Source: Zhengitettix transpicula (lineage: Eukaryota; Arthropoda; Insecta; Orthoptera; Tetrigidae). Taken from it: 64,000 nt of DNA. A program made the position numbers and the translations under genes. This document shows positions 61,508-64,000 of this stretch, piece by piece; position 1 is the first letter of the stretch; each line of letters begins with the position of its first letter. The notes beneath the pieces were generated by a model. The model ran no database searches. It was not told the DNA's origin and worked only from the letters and a program-made list of their open reading frames with translations. The stretch covers positions 184,537,432 through 184,601,431 of the forward strand of contig CM073591.1 in the NCBI GenBank assembly GCA_037074705.1. Direction: 5' to 3'.

Positions 61508-62850
61508 AATAAACAAAAGGGCATCAACAATAAAAAAAATTAAAAATTTTAACAAACAAATTTTATTAAAAATTATCAGAATTTACAGCAGAATTTAATA
61601 TTTAATATTATAAAAAGATCTCTCTCTCTCATGGGTCTCTACTGGGTTTGATAACGGACAGAACACTTAAATAATCAAAGAACCCAACATTTATCTTTAA
61701 ATTAAACAGAAGCATTTAATCGTCTAGACATTGACGAAACTTATGAACGAACTTATTCTACAGATTGCTTCTAAATTTACAAGAGTTTATTTTATTAACA
61801 CAAGAAGAGAACGATATCTGACTGTATCTTTTAATTACGTTTACACATGTTAATACCATAAATTTCAACTCACGATTTTTCAGGAACATTTGGCTCGTTC
61901 ATTAAACACACACTTTATAGACTGGACGTTTACACACACTGACTCTAACACATATTATTGGTTCGACGATAGCTGGTGCTCCATACTCGGTGAAGGACAT
62001 CCCTTTTGCTCTTGGGGGGAAAACTACTCGACGCTGGATGCTGTGTATTTGTCTCCTACCATTGAAGACAGTGGTCAAATTTTGATACTAATACAGATTG
62101 AACTTCTGCATATGAAAATGTTTATAGTTGAATAATTTTCTATTTCTCTCGCAGGCTGCTTTCTTTCTCCATACCCTCCGCTCTGACACTCAACTCCAAC
62201 TTTCAAGTTCGATGCCCACAGCATCCCTCCTCCACGCTGACTAACGCTGACTCCGTTGACTAACTCTGACTTGCTCTGACTCCTCGATGCATACAGCACC
62301 CCTCTCCCACGCTGACTAACTCACAATAGCTTATCTCTCGCTTATATACTACTAGCCTCTTTGTTTTTACCTTCGTTTCAAGACTACGTCGCAACGGCGT
62401 GGTGACAGAATCTCCATTACTGAGATTTACATTCTGCAGATGCAGTTCCTTACCAAATAGCCCCTCCGTCATGTCACATCGAGACAGGACCCGTAATTAC
62501 TTTGCACCCTCAATTACTCTGGACTTGTCGTCTCATCCTCACAAGACTTGCGCTGACCCCTCCTTACAAATCCTAAGTAAATACGCCACTTGTCAGGCCA
62601 TTAATCAGAGACAATAGCCTGCCTTAAACCGATACCTCTTGCGACTGGCCACCCGCGTGTCTTTTGTTTGCTTTACAAATCCTAAGTACACATTGCAACT
62701 TCCTGTGCCGGCCAAGACCATTCATCCGAAACAAATGTCTTGCCGCTCTGTCTTGTCACATCGAGACAGGACCCGTAATTACTTTGCACTTGCATCTTCC
62801 TCCCAACATGTGCGCTGTTCCGAAACAATGCATTCCCTCAATGCATTACA
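61505..62850 (-). mobile_element. LTR-like element k (long form)
   Basis: Starts TGTAATAAAC, ends AATGCATTACA, 1346 bp, between (TA)n tracts at 61458-61504 and 62851-62871. The core GGTCTCTACTGGGTTTGATA is near 61634. It is the closest relative of element h, and both share a frame of about 80 codons beginning MARSLNTHFI (61890-62135 here) that diverges by frameshifted segments, so a protein is unlikely. It contains the same GCTGACT-type irregular repeats (about 62180-62330) and GACAGGACCCGTAATTACTT units (about 62481 and 62764). Confidence 0.7.
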
Positions 62851-62871
62851 ATATATATATATATATATATT

Positions 62872-64000
62872 CAGTATAATATAATGTATGGCCTTGTGCA
62901 GAATAAAAATAAGTGCTATTTATACAATTAAAGATAATATTTTTGCTAAAGAGGTAAATAGATTACTTTGATTATAAATTAGTTGAAACAATATAAATAT
63001 ATAATATCATATATGGGTATAACAAAACTTAAATACTTTCCATATCCAAAATAAAAACTGCTAAACAAAGGTGTTTTGCGTATGACATTAGTTAAATCGC
63101 CAAATTTTAATTGCTTGGTTTAGAATATCTTTTTATTTTGAGATCTATTGCTAAAAATGGAGACATTCTTCGGATACGTCTCATACAATAGTATACAAAT
63201 TACTCATCCATATACCCGTTTTAATAGAAGAAAACTTCATACAACTTTGCAAAGCCTCTTGTGATTTATTTTTAATTTAGAGACTATACCTTTTCAGAAC
63301 ATACGTAATATTTGTATAAGGCACAAATATATTTTTGTAAATTATGAAAATCGAGAATCATATCGGAACTTCATGCCCAGTGGCGTTATTAAATACTTAC
63401 AATTTTCCAGTACCTAATCCTACGATATTACTAAATTAATTTGTGTTTCATGAAATTTTGTTCAACTATTAATAGTTTTGAAGCGATTGACAAATATTGA
63501 ATAAACAAATATTTTTAGTAAGTCGGAAACGTATCAAGAAACAAAATTAAACCTAGGAAAAAATAAAATAGTCAATTTCTACGCAGAAACCAATCAATTG
63601 GGATAGCAAAAATAGAAGTAATTTCATTGCTGTTTCTATTTCTGGAACTCGCAAATAAAACTGTAATGAAAATTAATTATACAATGGTAATGCACTGCGA
63701 ATTCACACTTCAGCCATGTTTCTCTTCTACAACTCAGTACGTGGTAAATATTTGTTTGCTGCCTCATTTAATTTCGCACTGCTGTCAAAATAGTAAAGCT
63801 AAATAATTTGCAGCGCCGAACTGGTTGGCCGTACGATAATATTTACAAATTGTCAATATGCTCTTCTGATTCCGATTAATTTTTGGGCTGAAATAGCAGC
63901 GTGAGTGACGCATCACTACTTAACGTCCACCCCATAACCTCAATTATAAGTAAAACATTGCGTTCTTTTAAACTTTTTAAATGGTATAGTTTTGTTTATA
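62872..64000. other. AT-rich non-coding, nothing recognised
   Basis: No coding frame, repeat family or exon was recognised up to the window end. Confidence 0.35.

Overview
The window reads as AT-rich nuclear DNA of an arthropod, most likely an insect with a large, repeat-laden genome. The evidence is one spliced animal-type coding exon with a CpG-rich promoter, a resident set of Jockey-like and I-like LINEs, Penelope-like elements, mariner and Tc1 relics, LTR-like elements and long (TA)n microsatellites, and no compact bacterial-style gene organisation. The species cannot be named from the sequence. Nearly all open reading frames are chance frames or pieces of decayed transposons.

The only host gene I can support is on the minus strand at about 6.93-7.6 kb. 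It is an 86-nt first coding exon ending in a GT splice donor whose peptide matches the N-terminus of the TMTC family (ER transmembrane and TPR O-mannosyltransferases, first luminal loop with the DD motif). It lies downstream of a CpG island with a TATAAA box on the same strand. Its later exons are not visible, so positions 1-6928 are probably its first intron.

Layout: 0.8-1.7 kb holds two head-to-tail copies of a GC-rich poly(A)-tailed retroelement of about 530 bp, followed by a broken LINE (1.7-4.0 kb) and a Penelope terminal snap-back (5.5-5.7 kb). The TMTC exon and promoter follow. Next come a LINE ORF1 relic (10.4-11.5 kb), another copy of the 530-bp element (15.4-15.9 kb), a 440-bp tandem duplication and a minisatellite of about 29 bp (16.9-18.4 kb), and a run of three LTR-like elements joined by (TA)n tracts (20.1-23.1 kb). 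A Penelope GIY-YIG endonuclease relic lies at 25.2-26.0 kb, a shortened mariner at 34.1-35.0 kb, and a Jockey-like LINE nested in an I-like LINE at 37.6-40.4 kb. Two more Jockey-like fragments follow (41.6-44.5 kb), then four LTR-like elements chained by (TA)n (47.1-51.7 kb), and further LTR-like and Penelope copies to 62.9 kb.

The genes do not act as a pathway. The biology here is transposon dynamics. Three families look least ordinary: the hairpin-rich 530-bp retroelement with clean target-site duplications, the TGTAAT...ATTACA LTR-like family that sits in (TA)n tracts, and the Penelope snap-back pairs that carry hammerhead-like core sequences.
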